Positions 1-22,032 of a stretch of 64,000 bases of DNA are shown one piece after another. The position numbers and the translations under genes are program-made. Under the pieces are notes generated by a model, which ran no database searches, was not told the origin of the DNA, and was given only the letters and a program-made list of their open reading frames with translations. Source of the stretch: Brevibacillus brevis. Its GTDB lineage: Bacteria > Bacillota > Bacilli > Brevibacillales > Brevibacillaceae. The stretch covers positions 3,596,001 to 3,660,000 of the forward strand of contig NZ_CP030117.1 of assembly GCF_001039275.2 (NCBI RefSeq), written 5' to 3'. Position 1 is the stretch's first letter. Every line of letters starts with the position of its first letter.

Positions 1-12017
<12,017 letters not shown>

Positions 12018-12022
12018 ATCAA

Positions 12023-12065
12023 AAAGGCTTTCAGCCGCTCTTTGCAAAGAGAGGTGAAAGCCTTT
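12023..12065 (-). terminator. Intrinsic terminator after the metallophosphoesterase
   Basis: An 11-bp inverted repeat (AAAGGCTTTCA / TGAAAGCCTTT) is followed by a T run on the minus strand. Confidence 0.85.
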
Positions 12066-12077
12066 CGTTCTTGTCTA

Positions 12078-12758
12078 TTACTCTACCGAATAAACCTTTC
12101 GGCTGGGCAGCTCCAAGCAATGTAGACGGCCACCGTATACGGCACCTCCGTCAATGCCGATGATTTTATTTTCGCCGTAAAATACATCAGGTTTACCGTG
12201 CAAATAACTGGTCGGTGTATGACCAAAAACAACAGTTTTCTCACCCTGGTAGCCTTTATGGAACTCATCACGTATCCACATCAGCAGGTACGGGTCGGTC
12301 TCTGCAACCGGAGTCTCGGGATGTACACCCCCGTGAACAAAAATATACTCATCGGTTTCATAATAGCAGTCCAAGCCAGCCAAAAATTCCAGATGCTCTT
12401 TGACTGAAGAGGTGATTTCCAAGGCCTCCGGTGCGCCAGACTCCGTATCTGCTGCGGCATGACCATAGCTCGCCAACGTCTTTTGTGCGCCGTTTCGGAA
12501 CCATCGTTCGATAAAGACAGGGTCTTGCTCGAATGATTTAACCATCATATGATCATGGTTGCCCATCAACACGATTGCCCCTTCTGCTTGGAGCTGTTTC
12601 ACCTTGTCGACGACCCCCTTCGACTCTGGTCCACGGTCTACATAATCACCTAGCAGGATCAATTGATCGTTTTGTGGATCGTACTGAACTTGCTCCATCA
12701 ACGATTCCAGTTTCTCCAATTCCCCATGAATATCGCTGATTGCCAACAATCTTTTCAT
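12078..12758 (-). CDS. Metallophosphoesterase, PrpE/Ap4A-hydrolase-like serine/threonine phosphatase family
   Basis: 226 residues, full length for the bacterial PPP-type phosphatase family. The metal-binding signature is complete: SDIHGE near the N-terminus (D-x-H), GDYVDRG around residue 38, GNHDHM around residue 67, and later histidines in FVHGG and FGHTP. A cytosolic dinuclear-metal enzyme acting on phosphoproteins or bis(5'-nucleosyl) tetraphosphates is expected; sequence alone does not fix the substrate. AAGGGTG precedes the ATG. It is a monocistronic unit closed by its own terminator. Confidence 0.88.
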   Translation of the reverse strand: MKRLLAISDIHGELEKLESLMEQVQYDPQNDQLILLGDYVDRGPESKGVVDKVKQLQAEGAIVLMGNHDHMMVKSFEQDPVFIERWFRNGAQKTLASYGHAAADTESGAPEALEITSSVKEHLEFLAGLDCYYETDEYIFVHGGVHPETPVAETDPYLLMWIRDEFHKGYQGEKTVVFGHTPTSYLHGKPDVFYGENKIIGIDGGAVYGGRLHCLELPSRKVYSVE

Positions 12759-12881
12759 CCTACACCCTTCTTTCGCTCGTCTGCGGCTTCTCTTTCGTTA
12801 CTGTCATGTCTCCCTATTGTACGCCCCCTTTCTCCTGATTGCCAGCATGTCTGTTCCTCGAAAGCTTGCAAACGCGAAAAA

Positions 12882-12914
12882 AGCCCAGACCCAAAATCCT
12901 ATCAGGTCAAGGCT
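12882..12914 (-). terminator. Intrinsic terminator after the nitroreductase
   Basis: On the minus strand the arms AGCCTTGACC and GGTCTGGGCT are followed directly by TTTTTT; two mismatches lie in the stem. Confidence 0.7.
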
Positions 12915-12931
12915 ATTCCATTTCTCCATGC

Positions 12932-13579
12932 TTATTTACTTGGCATCTCATTCCAGAACGTAATCTCTTCTACATCCAGGCGAGTAGTCGGATGACCAGG
13001 CTCTGCCGCTTTGCCGACTGCAATCAACATGACCGTTTCATATTGATCCGGGATTTGGAAAGCTTCCTTGAATTTCTCGCTGTTATAGCCTCCCATTGGC
13101 ACCGTGTCATACCCTCTTGCCTTGGCTACGAGCATCAATTGCATCGAGACGAGACCTCCGTCTACCAAAGCAATTTCCTTGATGATTGCTCGATCCCGAT
13201 TCTCATAGCGCTTGTTGATGTTGTCGATGAGTGTAGCTTTTACTTCCTCTGTCATGTAGCCTGCTTCTACCGCTTTTTTGTAAATGCTCCCAGCTTGTTT
13301 GTAGCCCTCATAATCAGCAAGGACTGCAATGATCGCCGCAGCTTCTACCACCTGCTTTTGGTTAAATGCGATGGGGAGTAGCTTCTCTTTCAATGGCTGT
13401 TCATCGATAATCAAAAACCGCCATGGCTGGAGGTTAGAGCTGGAAGGTGCCCAGGTTGCTTCTTTCAGCATTTCCTTGAGTTCATCCCGCGAGATTTTTG
13501 CTGTTGGATCGTAATGACGTACGGAACGACGCTCTCGAATGACGTCCATAAAAGCCTTTTGATCGATGACTTTTTCCAT
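12932..13579 (-). CDS. Nitroreductase-family NAD(P)H:FMN oxidoreductase
   Basis: 215 residues from the ATG at 13579, which has GGAGG 8 nt upstream. A further in-frame start at 13609 lacks such a site, so the shorter form is preferred. The N-terminal RRSVRHYDP motif and the WAPSSSNLQPW segment are typical FMN/phosphate contacts of the family, and GGYNSEKFKEAF near the C-terminus fits the usual fold. It probably uses FMN to reduce nitro compounds or quinones in the cytosol; physiological substrate unknown. It stands alone between two terminators. Confidence 0.88.
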   Translation of the reverse strand: MEKVIDQKAFMDVIRERRSVRHYDPTAKISRDELKEMLKEATWAPSSSNLQPWRFLIIDEQPLKEKLLPIAFNQKQVVEAAAIIAVLADYEGYKQAGSIYKKAVEAGYMTEEVKATLIDNINKRYENRDRAIIKEIALVDGGLVSMQLMLVAKARGYDTVPMGGYNSEKFKEAFQIPDQYETVMLIAVGKAAEPGHPTTRLDVEEITFWNEMPSK

Positions 13580-13699
13580 GATTCCATCCTCCAGTTGTAA
13601 GGTTGCCAATTCAGTAAGTAACTAACTTTATTACACAACAACTCGTGTTCAAACTTTATCACATATTCCAATTTGCTGGCAATCTTTTTGTATGCAAAA

Positions 13700-13760
13700 A
13701 AACGCTTTGGCTAAACCGCTCGCATCCTGTCATGAATGCAAGCGCGTCACCAAAGCGTTT
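13700..13760 (-). terminator. Intrinsic terminator downstream of parEC and the 106-residue gene
   Basis: An 11-bp perfect repeat (AAACGCTTTGG / CCAAAGCGTTT) with a long loop and a T run on the minus strand. It probably ends the parE-parC transcript. Confidence 0.85.
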
Positions 13761-13765
13761 ATTTG

Positions 13766-14086
13766 TTAAACCGGAGAAAAAGCGGATAGAACCGCTGGTT
13801 GTCTCACGGTGTCTCCATTCGGGAGCTCGACAACAAGATAGCCACTTCCTTCGTCCGCAGCTACTTCCCATCTCAATGAAAAAGCTTTGCGGCTAAATGC
13901 TTCCTCTTCGTCCAAACAACCGAGCATGGTCTTTAATGTGTCTGACGTAATCGGCACAGGCACACTTGCTCCTTGCTCTTGTGGAAGAGAGAGCAGTTTC
14001 GGCGCGTCTTCGAAATATTGCACAGTGTCGAGGAGCAGAGAAACCTGCTGCCAGCTCAGCGGTGAAACAAAGGCTTCAAACGCCAT
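13766..14086 (-). CDS. Conserved hypothetical protein, 106 residues, third gene of the parEC unit
   Basis: An acidic cytosolic protein with no signal peptide or membrane segment and no family I recognise. It contains LSWQQVSLLLDTVQYFEDAP near the start and a C-terminal stretch rich in beta-forming residues (YLVVELPNGDTVRQP). It begins 64 nt after the parC stop, on the same strand and before the terminator, so cotranscription with parC is likely. A role in topoisomerase function is not implied by the sequence. Confidence 0.7.
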   Translation of the reverse strand: MAFEAFVSPLSWQQVSLLLDTVQYFEDAPKLLSLPQEQGASVPVPITSDTLKTMLGCLDEEEAFSRKAFSLRWEVAADEGSGYLVVELPNGDTVRQPAVLSAFSPV

Positions 14087-14150
14087 CTATTCATCATTCC
14101 TTTTATTCACGATGATTTCCATCGAACAGGCTAGCCTGGACATTAGGCGT

Positions 14151-16646
14151 TTACTGTTGTCCTGCTGTGCCAGCTCCGTCTCCTGAGCCCTTTGCAGTCG
14201 CTTCGTCCTTCGGTTCATCTGTCGGCAAAACGGTTTCAAAAGCAACTGCTTTTACCCCACCCTCCACCAGATGTCGGCCGATGCCACCTTGCTCGTTGAC
14301 GATCACTTGCTCTGTCTCAACAAGGGTCCATTCGTTCTGCGACGTCCAGGCATAAACGGTTTCCTCGATGAACATCGCAACAAGCTCATGCGGATTATTT
14401 TTTCGTTTACGAATTAACTGTACGCCTTTGCCTGCGCGAGCCTGGAGGGGGATCGCAGCAATGGCTGTGCGTTTTACAACCCCTTCAGCCGTCAACAAGC
14501 TAAAGGCACGAGAATCGACTTCCTCAATCGGAAGCATCGTGATGACATCGTCGCCAGGAGCAAGTGCGATTGCTTTTACCCCGCTCGACGCTCTACCCGT
14601 TGCGCTGACTTCACTGCGCTGGAATCGAATGCCCATTCCATCCTTCGTAGCACCGAGTATCGCCCCGGCTTCGTCCGCCACAAATACATTCACAAACTCG
14701 TCATCGTCGGCTTTCAGCTTCGCAGCTACCAACGCACTGGAACGATTCGTTTCGTATTCGGACAACGCCGTCTTTTTCATCAAACCATTTTTACTCACAT
14801 GGTATACATACAGCGGTTGTTTGAAGTTTTCTACGATCGTAAAACCAACGATCCGCTGATTCTTCTCCAACGGAATGATGTTGACGAGGGCGGAACCGAT
14901 ATCCTTCCATTTATCGTCCGGGAAGGCGTTGACCAGTGTGGCGAAGTATTTACCATCCTGAGTAAAGAAGAGAGCTGTGTGGGACGTATTCGTCTCCATG
15001 AAATAACGGACACGGTCCCCTTCTTTTACCCCACATGTCTCCAACGTTCCCCCCACTGATTTGAAGGAGCGCGGGCTCGTCCGCTTGATATATCCTTCGT
15101 TTGTGAGGGTTACGATGCAATCCTCTGCATTGATTTGCATCGCGATATCGATTTTGATTTCCTCGATTTCGCCCTGGATTTCTGTCAGGCGCTCTTCGGC
15201 GTATTTTTTCTTGATCTCGTTCAGCTCGCCTGTAATGACTTGAATCAGCTTTTTCTCGCTTGCCAAAATCGATTTCAATTCCTCGATTTCCTTTGCCAGC
15301 GTAGCCAATTCTTTTTCCAGCTTAACGATATCCAAACGTGTCAAAGAAGCGAGCTGAATGCTCAAGATCGCATCTGCTTGGTTTTCCGTGAAGCCGTATT
15401 TCTCCATGATGTTTTTCTTGGCATCTGCACGGTCTTCCGAATCCATAATCGTATCAACGATTTGACGCAAAATGGACTTGGCGCGAATCAAGCCTTCCAC
15501 GATATGCTCGCGGTTTTGTTTTCGATTCAGATCAAATTGGCAGCGATTCGTGACGACTTCTTTTTGGTGGTCGATGTAAGCTCCCAGCAAAGCCTTGAGT
15601 CCCATCTGACGGATGGTTCCCTCATGAATCACGTTCATGTTGTAATTGTAATAGATTTGCAGATCCGTATTTTTGTACAGGTAGTTGAGAATCGCCTGCT
15701 CATCCGCTTCCTTGCGGATATCCACGACGATACGGACTTTTTTCTGCTCGGCCTCTTTCCGACCGGTTTCATCGCGAACCGCCAGTGCCCCCTCGATTTT
15801 GCGCTCCATTACGAGCTCATCGATTTGGCCGACGAGCTTCGACTTGACCACTTCGTATGGGATTTCGGAAATGACGATTTTTTTGATCTTGCCGCCTTTT
15901 GGCTCCTCTACATGGGTCTTCCCGCGAATGATGAATTGGCCACGGCCTGTCTCAAACGCCTTGCGAATTCCAGACAGCCCTTGAACAATACCGCCTGTCG
16001 GAAAATCTGGACCTTTGACGTGCTGCATCAGCTCATCCAGCGAGATATTCGGGTTCTTCATTTGTGCAACAGCCGCATCAATGACTTCGCCCAAATTGTG
16101 AGTAGGGATGTCCGTTGCAAAACCAACCGCGATCCCAGCAGCACCATTCACGAGAAGATTAGGAAATCGTGAAGGCAATACTGCCGGTTGTTGAGCCGAG
16201 TTGTCGTAGTTCGGGATAAAAGTAACCGTATCCTTTTCAATATCGCGCAAAAGCTCATTGGCCAATGCCGACAATCTGGATTCGGTATAACGCATAGCGG
16301 CTGGTGGGTCTGCGTCCAAGCTACCAAAGTTTCCGTGTCCTTGGATGAGCACCTGCCGCATTTTCCACCATTGCGCCATCCGTACCATCGTTTCGTAAAT
16401 CGCCGAGTCACCGTGCGGGTGAAAGGTACCCATCACGTACCCGACCGTTTTCGCTGATTTCCGGTATGGTTTATCGTTCGTGTTGCCTTCTTGGTACATG
16501 GCATACAAAATACGGCGCTGTACCGGCTTTAGTCCATCACGAGCATCTGGGATCGCGCGTGAGAGAATAACCAGATTGGCATAGTCCCCGAAGCGCTTTC
16601 CCATAATCTCCGCGAAGCTCTGATTAATAATTTGATTGGACAACAT
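14151..16646 (-). CDS. parC: DNA topoisomerase IV subunit A
   Basis: 831 residues, normal for Bacillus-type ParC. It cuts and rejoins DNA to unlink daughter chromosomes, as A2B2 with ParE. The N-terminal winged-helix region is clear: [20 protein letters not shown], then [10 protein letters not shown] (the quinolone-resistance region), and the catalytic tyrosine in AAMRYTE. The C-terminal half carries the degenerate beta-pinwheel repeats and ends in a low-complexity tail rich in D, G and A. It starts 2 nt after the parE stop, consistent with translational coupling. GyrA is the alternative, but adjacency to parE and the absent GyrA-box-like repeats favour ParC. Confidence 0.95.
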   Translation of the reverse strand: MLSNQIINQSFAEIMGKRFGDYANLVILSRAIPDARDGLKPVQRRILYAMYQEGNTNDKPYRKSAKTVGYVMGTFHPHGDSAIYETMVRMAQWWKMRQVLIQGHGNFGSLDADPPAAMRYTESRLSALANELLRDIEKDTVTFIPNYDNSAQQPAVLPSRFPNLLVNGAAGIAVGFATDIPTHNLGEVIDAAVAQMKNPNISLDELMQHVKGPDFPTGGIVQGLSGIRKAFETGRGQFIIRGKTHVEEPKGGKIKKIVISEIPYEVVKSKLVGQIDELVMERKIEGALAVRDETGRKEAEQKKVRIVVDIRKEADEQAILNYLYKNTDLQIYYNYNMNVIHEGTIRQMGLKALLGAYIDHQKEVVTNRCQFDLNRKQNREHIVEGLIRAKSILRQIVDTIMDSEDRADAKKNIMEKYGFTENQADAILSIQLASLTRLDIVKLEKELATLAKEIEELKSILASEKKLIQVITGELNEIKKKYAEERLTEIQGEIEEIKIDIAMQINAEDCIVTLTNEGYIKRTSPRSFKSVGGTLETCGVKEGDRVRYFMETNTSHTALFFTQDGKYFATLVNAFPDDKWKDIGSALVNIIPLEKNQRIVGFTIVENFKQPLYVYHVSKNGLMKKTALSEYETNRSSALVAAKLKADDDEFVNVFVADEAGAILGATKDGMGIRFQRSEVSATGRASSGVKAIALAPGDDVITMLPIEEVDSRAFSLLTAEGVVKRTAIAAIPLQARAGKGVQLIRKRKNNPHELVAMFIEETVYAWTSQNEWTLVETEQVIVNEQGGIGRHLVEGGVKAVAFETVLPTDEPKDEATAKGSGDGAGTAGQQ

Positions 16647-16648
16647 GC

Positions 16649-18619
16649 TTATTCATCCTCCCCCACTTCAAAGGTGACGTGGTTCTCGATCCACTCACGC
16701 CGTGGTGGGACTTTGTCACCCATCAAAACGGTTACCAGCTTCTCACAGTGAGCGAGGTCTTCCAGTTCAACCTTAATGAGCTTGCGCGTCTCAGGGTCCA
16801 TGGTTGTTTCCCAGAGCTGATCGGCGTTCATCTCACCCAAACCTTTGTAGCGCTGCACTTCAGCACCGCGTCCAGCCTTTTTCAACGCCTGTTCCAGCTC
16901 GTAATCGCTCCAACAGTAGATCGCCTCAGTCTGCTTGCCCTTGCTCTGCCTTTTCACCTGATACAATGGCGGTTGAGCAATATACAAGTGACCAGCTGCA
17001 ATCATCGGGCGCATGTAGCGGAAGAAGAAGGTCAGCAGCAGCGTTTGAATATGCGAGCCGTCAACGTCCGCGTCAGACATGATGATCACTTTGTCAAATG
17101 CACAGTTTTCGATGGAAAACTCTTCACCAATATCGGTTTCAAGCACCTCTAGGATCGTGCGGAACTCTTCATTCGCCAATACCTCGGAAAGCTTTGCTTT
17201 TTCCGTGTTCAACGGCTTCCCGCGCAGACTAAACAAAGCTTGGAACTCTGAATTACGCGCCTGTTTTGCAGAGCCACCTGCGGAATCCCCCTCGACGAGG
17301 AAAAGCTCATTGCGCTTGGAGTCTCTGTATTGCGGCGGAGTAAACTTTTCCGAAATCGATTTGCGCTTTTTCGTGGTTTTGCCTTTCTTGTCGCCGCGCA
17401 GGGCTTCGCGTTGTTTGCGCAGCTCTTCGCGAATCTCAGCAGAACGCAACGCCTTGTCAATCAGCAGCTTGCCTATTTCCGGATTTTCCTCGAGGAAGAA
17501 GCCTAGCTTTTCGGAAACAATCTGTTCTACGATTGCCCGTGCTTCTTCGTTCCCCAGCTTGTCTTTTGTTTGGGACTCAAACTGGACGTCAGCCATTTGC
17601 AATGACAATACACCGAGGAAACCTTCCCGCAAATCGTTTCCAGTCAAGTTCGGGTCCTTTTCTTTCAAGTACCCTTTTTTCCGGGCAAATTCGTTAAAAA
17701 TCCGGGTCGTACCGTTACGGAAGCCTGTGACATGAGTTCCGCCGTCCGTTGTTACAATCGAGTTGACATAGGACACCAGTGTCTCTGCATAGCCGTCATT
17801 GTACTGAAAAGCCAGCTCGACGTAGATATTGTCCTTTTCCCCTTCAAAGTAAACGATCGGATGAAGCGTATTTTTCCCCTCGTTCAAGTAAGATACGTAT
17901 GATTTCAAGCCATCTTCGAAGTAAAACTCTTCCCGTTTCTTTTCAGGTCCACGCTCGTCTATTAAAACCATGCGCAGCTTTTTCAGAAGGAATGCCGTCT
18001 CACGAAAACGATCACGAATCGTCTCATAGTCAAAGCGAGCATTGCCAAACACCGCGTCATCCGGCAGAAAACGTACCGTTGTTCCTGTACGTTTGGTGGT
18101 CCCTGTGATTTCAAGACCAGTAACCGGTTTACCGACATGCTCAGTTCCATTTGCATCCACAACATATTCAAAGCGCTGCTTATGAATTTTGCCTTCCCGG
18201 TGGATTTCGACCTCAAGCCATTGGGACAAGGCCACAACGACACTGGAGCCTACCCCGTGCAAGCCACCACTTTTTTTATAACCGCCACCGCCAAATTTAC
18301 CACCGGCGTGGAGCGTCGTAAAAATAACTTCTGGTACAGGTCGGCCAGTCTTGTGCATACCCGTTGGAATTCCGCGTCCATGGTCTTCCACACTGACACT
18401 GCCATCCTTGTACAAAGTGACGATGATGCTATCGTTAACGCCGGCAAGCGCCTCGTCTTTGGCGTTATCTACAATTTCCCACAGCAGATGATGCAAGCCA
18501 CGCGAGCCCGTGGAGCCTATGTACATTCCAGGCCGCTTTCGAACGGCAATCAAGCCTTCTAAGACCTGAATATCTTCTTCCGTATACGTTAGTGTTTGCT
18601 GTGTTTCTGTTTCCTTCAA
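16649..18619 (-). CDS. parE: DNA topoisomerase IV subunit B (ATPase)
   Basis: 656 residues from a TTG at 18619, very close to the usual ParE length. An ATG at 18733 is in frame but has no ribosome site, whereas GAGGGGAG precedes the TTG. GHKL ATPase motifs are visible: [17 protein letters not shown] and [10 protein letters not shown]. The Toprim domain follows with [13 protein letters not shown] and [13 protein letters not shown], then RYKGLGEMN near the C-terminus. It powers strand passage with ParC, encoded next. A sigma-A-like promoter lies at 18775-18804. Confidence 0.95.
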   Translation of the reverse strand: MKETETQQTLTYTEEDIQVLEGLIAVRKRPGMYIGSTGSRGLHHLLWEIVDNAKDEALAGVNDSIIVTLYKDGSVSVEDHGRGIPTGMHKTGRPVPEVIFTTLHAGGKFGGGGYKKSGGLHGVGSSVVVALSQWLEVEIHREGKIHKQRFEYVVDANGTEHVGKPVTGLEITGTTKRTGTTVRFLPDDAVFGNARFDYETIRDRFRETAFLLKKLRMVLIDERGPEKKREEFYFEDGLKSYVSYLNEGKNTLHPIVYFEGEKDNIYVELAFQYNDGYAETLVSYVNSIVTTDGGTHVTGFRNGTTRIFNEFARKKGYLKEKDPNLTGNDLREGFLGVLSLQMADVQFESQTKDKLGNEEARAIVEQIVSEKLGFFLEENPEIGKLLIDKALRSAEIREELRKQREALRGDKKGKTTKKRKSISEKFTPPQYRDSKRNELFLVEGDSAGGSAKQARNSEFQALFSLRGKPLNTEKAKLSEVLANEEFRTILEVLETDIGEEFSIENCAFDKVIIMSDADVDGSHIQTLLLTFFFRYMRPMIAAGHLYIAQPPLYQVKRQSKGKQTEAIYCWSDYELEQALKKAGRGAEVQRYKGLGEMNADQLWETTMDPETRKLIKVELEDLAHCEKLVTVLMGDKVPPRREWIENHVTFEVGEDE

Positions 18620-18774
18620 TCGCGCTCTCCCCTCTACTCTTCGGACACGTAGAAAAACGATCATGCCTTTTTTACTGATGGCTAGGGTCGTATTCACCTT
18701 TTTTGAAAAACGCCGAGATGATTCAATCCCCATGAGAGGAACGTTTTCCTAATAAAAGCGAACACTTAATCGCT

Positions 18775-18804
18775 ATTGTACCGTATGGTTCCCATAGTAT
18801 TCAA
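18775..18804 (-). promoter_or_regulatory. Probable sigma-A promoter of parE-parC
   Basis: Minus strand: TTGAAT (18799-18804), 18-nt spacer, TACAAT (18775-18780). Transcription from here leaves a leader of about 150 nt before the TTG start of parE. Confidence 0.6.
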
Positions 18805-18830
18805 CGCCAGTAGCAAAATGGGGCAAAAAA

Positions 18831-18855
18831 GCCACCTCGCCCCTAGCGAGATGGC
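18831..18855 (-). terminator. Intrinsic terminator upstream of parE
   Basis: A 10-bp stem (GCCATCTCGC / GCGAGGTGGC in minus-strand sense, with one G-T pair), 5-nt loop and TTTTTT tail. No protein gene of normal size feeds it, so it ends a short transcript or acts as an attenuator ahead of parE. Confidence 0.75.
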
Positions 18856-18920
18856 CGATTCTTCTCAGTATTCCTCGTTTCTCATTTCGTTCTGTACATG
18901 ACATGCATATTCCATCAATT

Positions 18921-18950
18921 AGTGTAGCACTAATGGTGAAGATTGGTCAA
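18921..18950 (-). promoter_or_regulatory. Promoter-like element feeding the 18831 terminator
   Basis: Minus strand: TTGACC (18945-18950), 18-nt spacer, TACACT (18921-18926). A transcript started here would end at the 18831-18855 hairpin after about 90 nt. It could encode only a 16-residue peptide, without a clear ribosome site. Confidence 0.4.
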
Positions 18951-19149
18951 AACGAAAAACCAAAACATCTGTTTCCCTTTCTCTATTTCTTCCCCCATCA
19001 TCGTAAATCCTGCTACGATCATGGAAAATATGTCAATTGTTCTTACGTAGCGTTATCAGTTTGCCTCAGGTATTTCCATTCATCCGCACTTTGGCTATGG
19101 GCATCCTAGTAAGGCATCGATTCCTGAGGCCAAAAAGGGGGGAATACTT

Positions 19150-19527
19150 TTGATCAGTGCTACCAAGCCGTTTGTCAAATTCCATAAGTATGATGCTGAG
19201 CTAGCTTCTGATGTTCATGCGTTAAATGCTGCCGGATACAACAGTGATGACATCTGGGTTTTGAAATGGAATCCTGATAAAAATCACTCGAATCAACGAA
19301 ACAATTTTTATAAATACAGTACCCACTTTGAAAGTGCCGTCGGTCACATTGACAGCATGGCGCATTTCTTTGACAATGGCGGTAAAGAACTCCGTACCCG
19401 TCTCGAAAAGCTTGGTCTTACCAAAGACGAGTGCTCGGCATTGGTTCGGGAACTGCAAGACACGGACTATACATGCCTTCTCGTTGTACGAGACCTTAAG
19501 GATAACATTATTAAAATGAATGACTGA
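19150..19527 (+). CDS. General stress protein 17M (YflT)-like protein
   Basis: 125 residues from a TTG preceded by GGGGGGAA. The opening has the pattern of the YflT / general-stress-17M domain: a short strand, then AGYNSDDIWVL, then a region ending in a helix-rich half (LEKLGLTKDECSALVRELQ) and a final strand LLVVRD. No membrane segment. In Bacillus, members are induced by general stress; their biochemical role is unknown. No convincing sigma-B promoter is visible upstream. It stands alone, with a terminator behind. Confidence 0.6.
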   Translation: MISATKPFVKFHKYDAELASDVHALNAAGYNSDDIWVLKWNPDKNHSNQRNNFYKYSTHFESAVGHIDSMAHFFDNGGKELRTRLEKLGLTKDECSALVRELQDTDYTCLLVVRDLKDNIIKMND

Positions 19528-19541
19528 TCGACCGCATGAAA

Positions 19542-19577
19542 AAGCCACTGCTTGGGTTCTAACGCCAGCAGTGGCTT
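19542..19577. terminator. Bidirectional terminator between the stress gene and the DUF1292 gene
   Basis: An 11-bp perfect repeat, AAGCCACTGCT / AGCAGTGGCTT, with T-rich sequence on the plus side and a short A run on the other, serving both convergent genes. Confidence 0.8.
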
Positions 19578-19595
19578 GTTTCCTTTATAGCGGGA

Positions 19596-19904
19596 TTACT
19601 TGTCTTCTTTAATGAGTTCGATGCCTTCCAGCACTTCGTTCAGCTTCGCGTAAACAGTGCTCTCCTCGTCCTCTTCCAATGGTACCATTTCGCCGCCGTC
19701 CACTTGGAAAACGAAGATATCCACTTCTTCATCTTCTTCGCTTTCTTCATCTTCCACAGCTTCAGCCAAGGCAATATATTCTTTACCGTTCAGGTCGAAC
19801 ATAGCCAATACTTCGAAATCCCCCAACGGTTCACCGTTTTCATCGTCCAATGTAATGATATCGCCCAATTCGAGGTCTTTGTTCTCTTCTGTCAATGTGT
19901 TCAC
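19596..19904 (-). CDS. DUF1292 family protein
   Basis: 102 residues, very acidic. The core ITLDDENGEPLGDFEVLAMF followed by NGKEYIALAE and a central acidic stretch matches the DUF1292 (YrzB-like) family, which is widespread in Bacillota and of unknown function. Predicted soluble and rich in beta strands. In many genomes the family lies beside Holliday-junction resolvase genes, but not here. Confidence 0.85.
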   Translation of the reverse strand: MNTLTEENKDLELGDIITLDDENGEPLGDFEVLAMFDLNGKEYIALAEAVEDEESEEDEEVDIFVFQVDGGEMVPLEEDEESTVYAKLNEVLEGIELIKEDK

Positions 19905-20000
19905 GTCCTTATGCTGATATTCGTACTCTGTTCCATCATACCGTTTTTTTCCGGGAGAAGCAAACAGGCGAATAACTCCGTGCTTTCCCTGTCCATGAAA

Positions 20001-20028
20001 AACAACCTACCACGTTAGGCAGGTTGTT
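20001..20028 (-). terminator. Intrinsic terminator after the 56-residue gene
   Basis: An 11-bp arm pair AACAACCTGCC / GGTAGGTTGTT (one mismatch) followed by TTTTT on the minus strand. Confidence 0.75.
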
Positions 20029-20034
20029 AGCTGA

Positions 20035-20205
20035 TTACTCACTATACTCTTGAAGAACACCTTTTTCAAGCAAAAATGCTTCTTCTGCCTGAAGAATAGT
20101 CACGATCGCTTCGCGTTTGACATACATTCCAGCAGATGCCAGACGGCTCTCAATCGCACGAAGCAGTTCTTCAAAATCAATGATCTGCACATCTTGATCG
20201 CTCAC
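20035..20205 (-). CDS. Small hypothetical protein, 56 residues
   Basis: The start is a GTG at 20205 with GGGAGG 7 nt upstream; an in-frame upstream extension to 20247 would bury that ribosome site. The product is acidic and probably helical (FEELLRAIESRLASAG, then IVTILQAEEAFLLEKG). Not recognised. It follows the ABC permease gene by 31 nt on the same strand and precedes a terminator, so it may be the last gene of the sigma/ABC operon. Confidence 0.65.
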   Translation of the reverse strand: MSDQDVQIIDFEELLRAIESRLASAGMYVKREAIVTILQAEEAFLLEKGVLQEYSE

Positions 20206-20236
20206 AAAAAAACCTCCCTTTTCCCATGCACCTTTC

Positions 20237-21103
20237 TCATTGTACACGAACAGGTCGTTTCTTCCAACTCCACCATTTTCGGCGGATTGGTTTTAACAAA
20301 TAAGCGCTCCAGATGACGAGTACAAAGGAAAGAACCACGTACACACATGAGAAAAACAACCACGGTGCAAATCTAATGTCATTGGATTGATCGAAGGACT
20401 CGCCTAAAATGTCGAACAACACGATAATAGGGTTCGTCCCAGCCAGCATCTGCAACTCATACATGTTCCAAACATTCGAATTGATGTATCGTTCTGGATA
20501 TGTCTGTTGCAAGGACTCACCGATAAAAAAGAACAGCAAGCCAGTACCTACCACAAAAAAGAAGGCAATGCCGTATGTGGTAACCGTCGAGATCGACGTT
20601 CGTTTAATCCATGTGGAGCAGAACAACCCCAACGACCCGAGAAAAAACATGTTCACCGCGAGAAATAGGACGAGCTGGGCCATTTGTTCCGGGGAGACAC
20701 TTCCGTACAGCATCACGATACTGTACAAAGGCATCGAGGCAACCAAGAGCAGTGTGGAGAACGCCAAAGACGTAATGAGCTTGCTCAAAATAATCGTGCG
20801 CGTCGACAACTGGGTCGTCAGCAAAATAGGCAAGGTCTGGCGTTCTCTCTCTCCACTGATCGCTCCAGCAGTCAAAGCAGGTGCAACAAAGCAAACCATC
20901 GCGTAGTGTATCCCCGCGGAAATCAGAAACAGATCCCGGTTATCCCCTAACGATTCGGCCTTTAAGGGGTCCATGAGCAAAAAGCCCATCGGTATCCCCC
21001 CCATGACAACCAAGTAAACCACTAAAATTAGCATGGTCTTTCTTGAGCGGAATCTGTCCCGCATTTCTTTTACCAAAAGAGGATTGAACAAGAAGTCGCT
21101 CAC
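20237..21103 (-). CDS. ABC-2 type transporter permease
   Basis: 288 residues with about six hydrophobic segments. The N-terminal NPLLVKEMRDRFRSRKT is the typical start of ABC-2 permeases that partner a GldA/YxlF-type ATPase, and ISGERERQTLPILLTT is the conserved cytoplasmic elbow of that family. The GTG start overlaps the ATPase stop by 4 nt (GTGA), implying coupled translation. With the ATPase it should form an export or lipid/peptide-resistance transporter; the cargo is unknown. Downstream partner of the ECF sigma operon. Confidence 0.9.
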   Translation of the reverse strand: MSDFLFNPLLVKEMRDRFRSRKTMLILVVYLVVMGGIPMGFLLMDPLKAESLGDNRDLFLISAGIHYAMVCFVAPALTAGAISGERERQTLPILLTTQLSTRTIILSKLITSLAFSTLLLVASMPLYSIVMLYGSVSPEQMAQLVLFLAVNMFFLGSLGLFCSTWIKRTSISTVTTYGIAFFFVVGTGLLFFFIGESLQQTYPERYINSNVWNMYELQMLAGTNPIIVLFDILGESFDQSNDIRFAPWLFFSCVYVVLSFVLVIWSAYLLKPIRRKWWSWKKRPVRVQ

Positions 21104-22032
21104 TCCATACCGACTCCTTCCGTTATCGCTAAGAAGACGTCTTCTAAATCTTTCTTGGAATCGCCATAGTAGACGACTGCGACCTGCTCATCCAGCAGTT
21201 CTTGAAGCAATTCAGCTTTTTGTTGCTCCGTCCCTTGAAAGTAGAAGCGAAAGCCTCCCATATAGTCTGTCAATTGATGGACATACGGAGAGCTCGCTAA
21301 TAGAAGTCCGGCTTTGTCCAAATTCCGCAGCGCTCTCAGTTGCATCCGGCTTTGTCCTGTGTCCCGGTTACTTACCTCATGCACAGAACCATACGCAATT
21401 AATCTTCCTTTTTCAATGACACCAATATCATCACACAGCTCAGCTAGCTCCGGCAAAACATGGGAGCTGATAATAATTGTCTTGCCCATTTCGCGCAGTT
21501 GCTTCATAATCTCGCGCAATTCGATACGAGCTCGCGGGTCCAGTCCTGACGCGGGTTCATCCAAAATCAGCACAGCCGGATCATGTACGAGACAACGCGC
21601 TAATCCCAGACGCTGTTGCATACCTCGAGACAAAGAATCGACAAAAGCGTCTGCTTTGTGAGATAAATTCACCAACTCCAAAAGGTCACCGACGAGTGCC
21701 CGTCTTTTGGAGGCAGGAATTTTGTACGCTCCGGCATAAAACTCCAAATACTCCACCGCTGTCAAATTGTCATATACGCCGAAAAAATCGGGCATGTAGC
21801 CAACAGACTGACGTACACTCGCAGGATCTTTTCGTACATTGTAGCCACAGACAAAGGCTTCCCCTTCACTCTGTTCCAGAAGGGTAGACAAGATGAGCAT
21901 CGTAGTAGATTTTCCGGCCCCATTTGGACCAATGAAACCGAACACCTTTCCTCGCTCGATGGAAAGGTTCAAATCCGTCAATGCTTGCAAATTGCCGTAT
22001 CTTTTTCCTAAATGAACGGTTTCGATTACCAT
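21100..22032 (-). CDS. ABC transporter ATP-binding protein (ABC-2/GldA type)
   Basis: 310 residues with a complete ABC ATPase: Walker A GPNGAGKST, signature SLSRGMQQRLGLAR, Walker B VLILDEPASGLD and the H-loop histidine in IIISSH. The C-terminal 90 residues are the extra domain seen in DrrA/YxlF-like ATPases. GAGGGGG precedes the ATG. The start overlaps the end of the exported-protein gene by 7 nt and the stop overlaps the permease start. Gene order sigma, anti-sigma, ATPase, permease parallels the Bacillus subtilis sigY-yxlCDEFG operon. Confidence 0.93.
   Translation of the reverse strand: MVIETVHLGKRYGNLQALTDLNLSIERGKVFGFIGPNGAGKSTTMLILSTLLEQSEGEAFVCGYNVRKDPASVRQSVGYMPDFFGVYDNLTAVEYLEFYAGAYKIPASKRRALVGDLLELVNLSHKADAFVDSLSRGMQQRLGLARCLVHDPAVLILDEPASGLDPRARIELREIMKQLREMGKTIIISSHVLPELAELCDDIGVIEKGRLIAYGSVHEVSNRDTGQSRMQLRALRNLDKAGLLLASSPYVHQLTDYMGGFRFYFQGTEQQKAELLQELLDEQVAVVYYGDSKKDLEDVFLAITEGVGME

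Noticed and set aside
15135..16172. Plus-strand open frame opposite parC
   Set aside because: Shadow of parC; Phe/His-rich nonsense translation.
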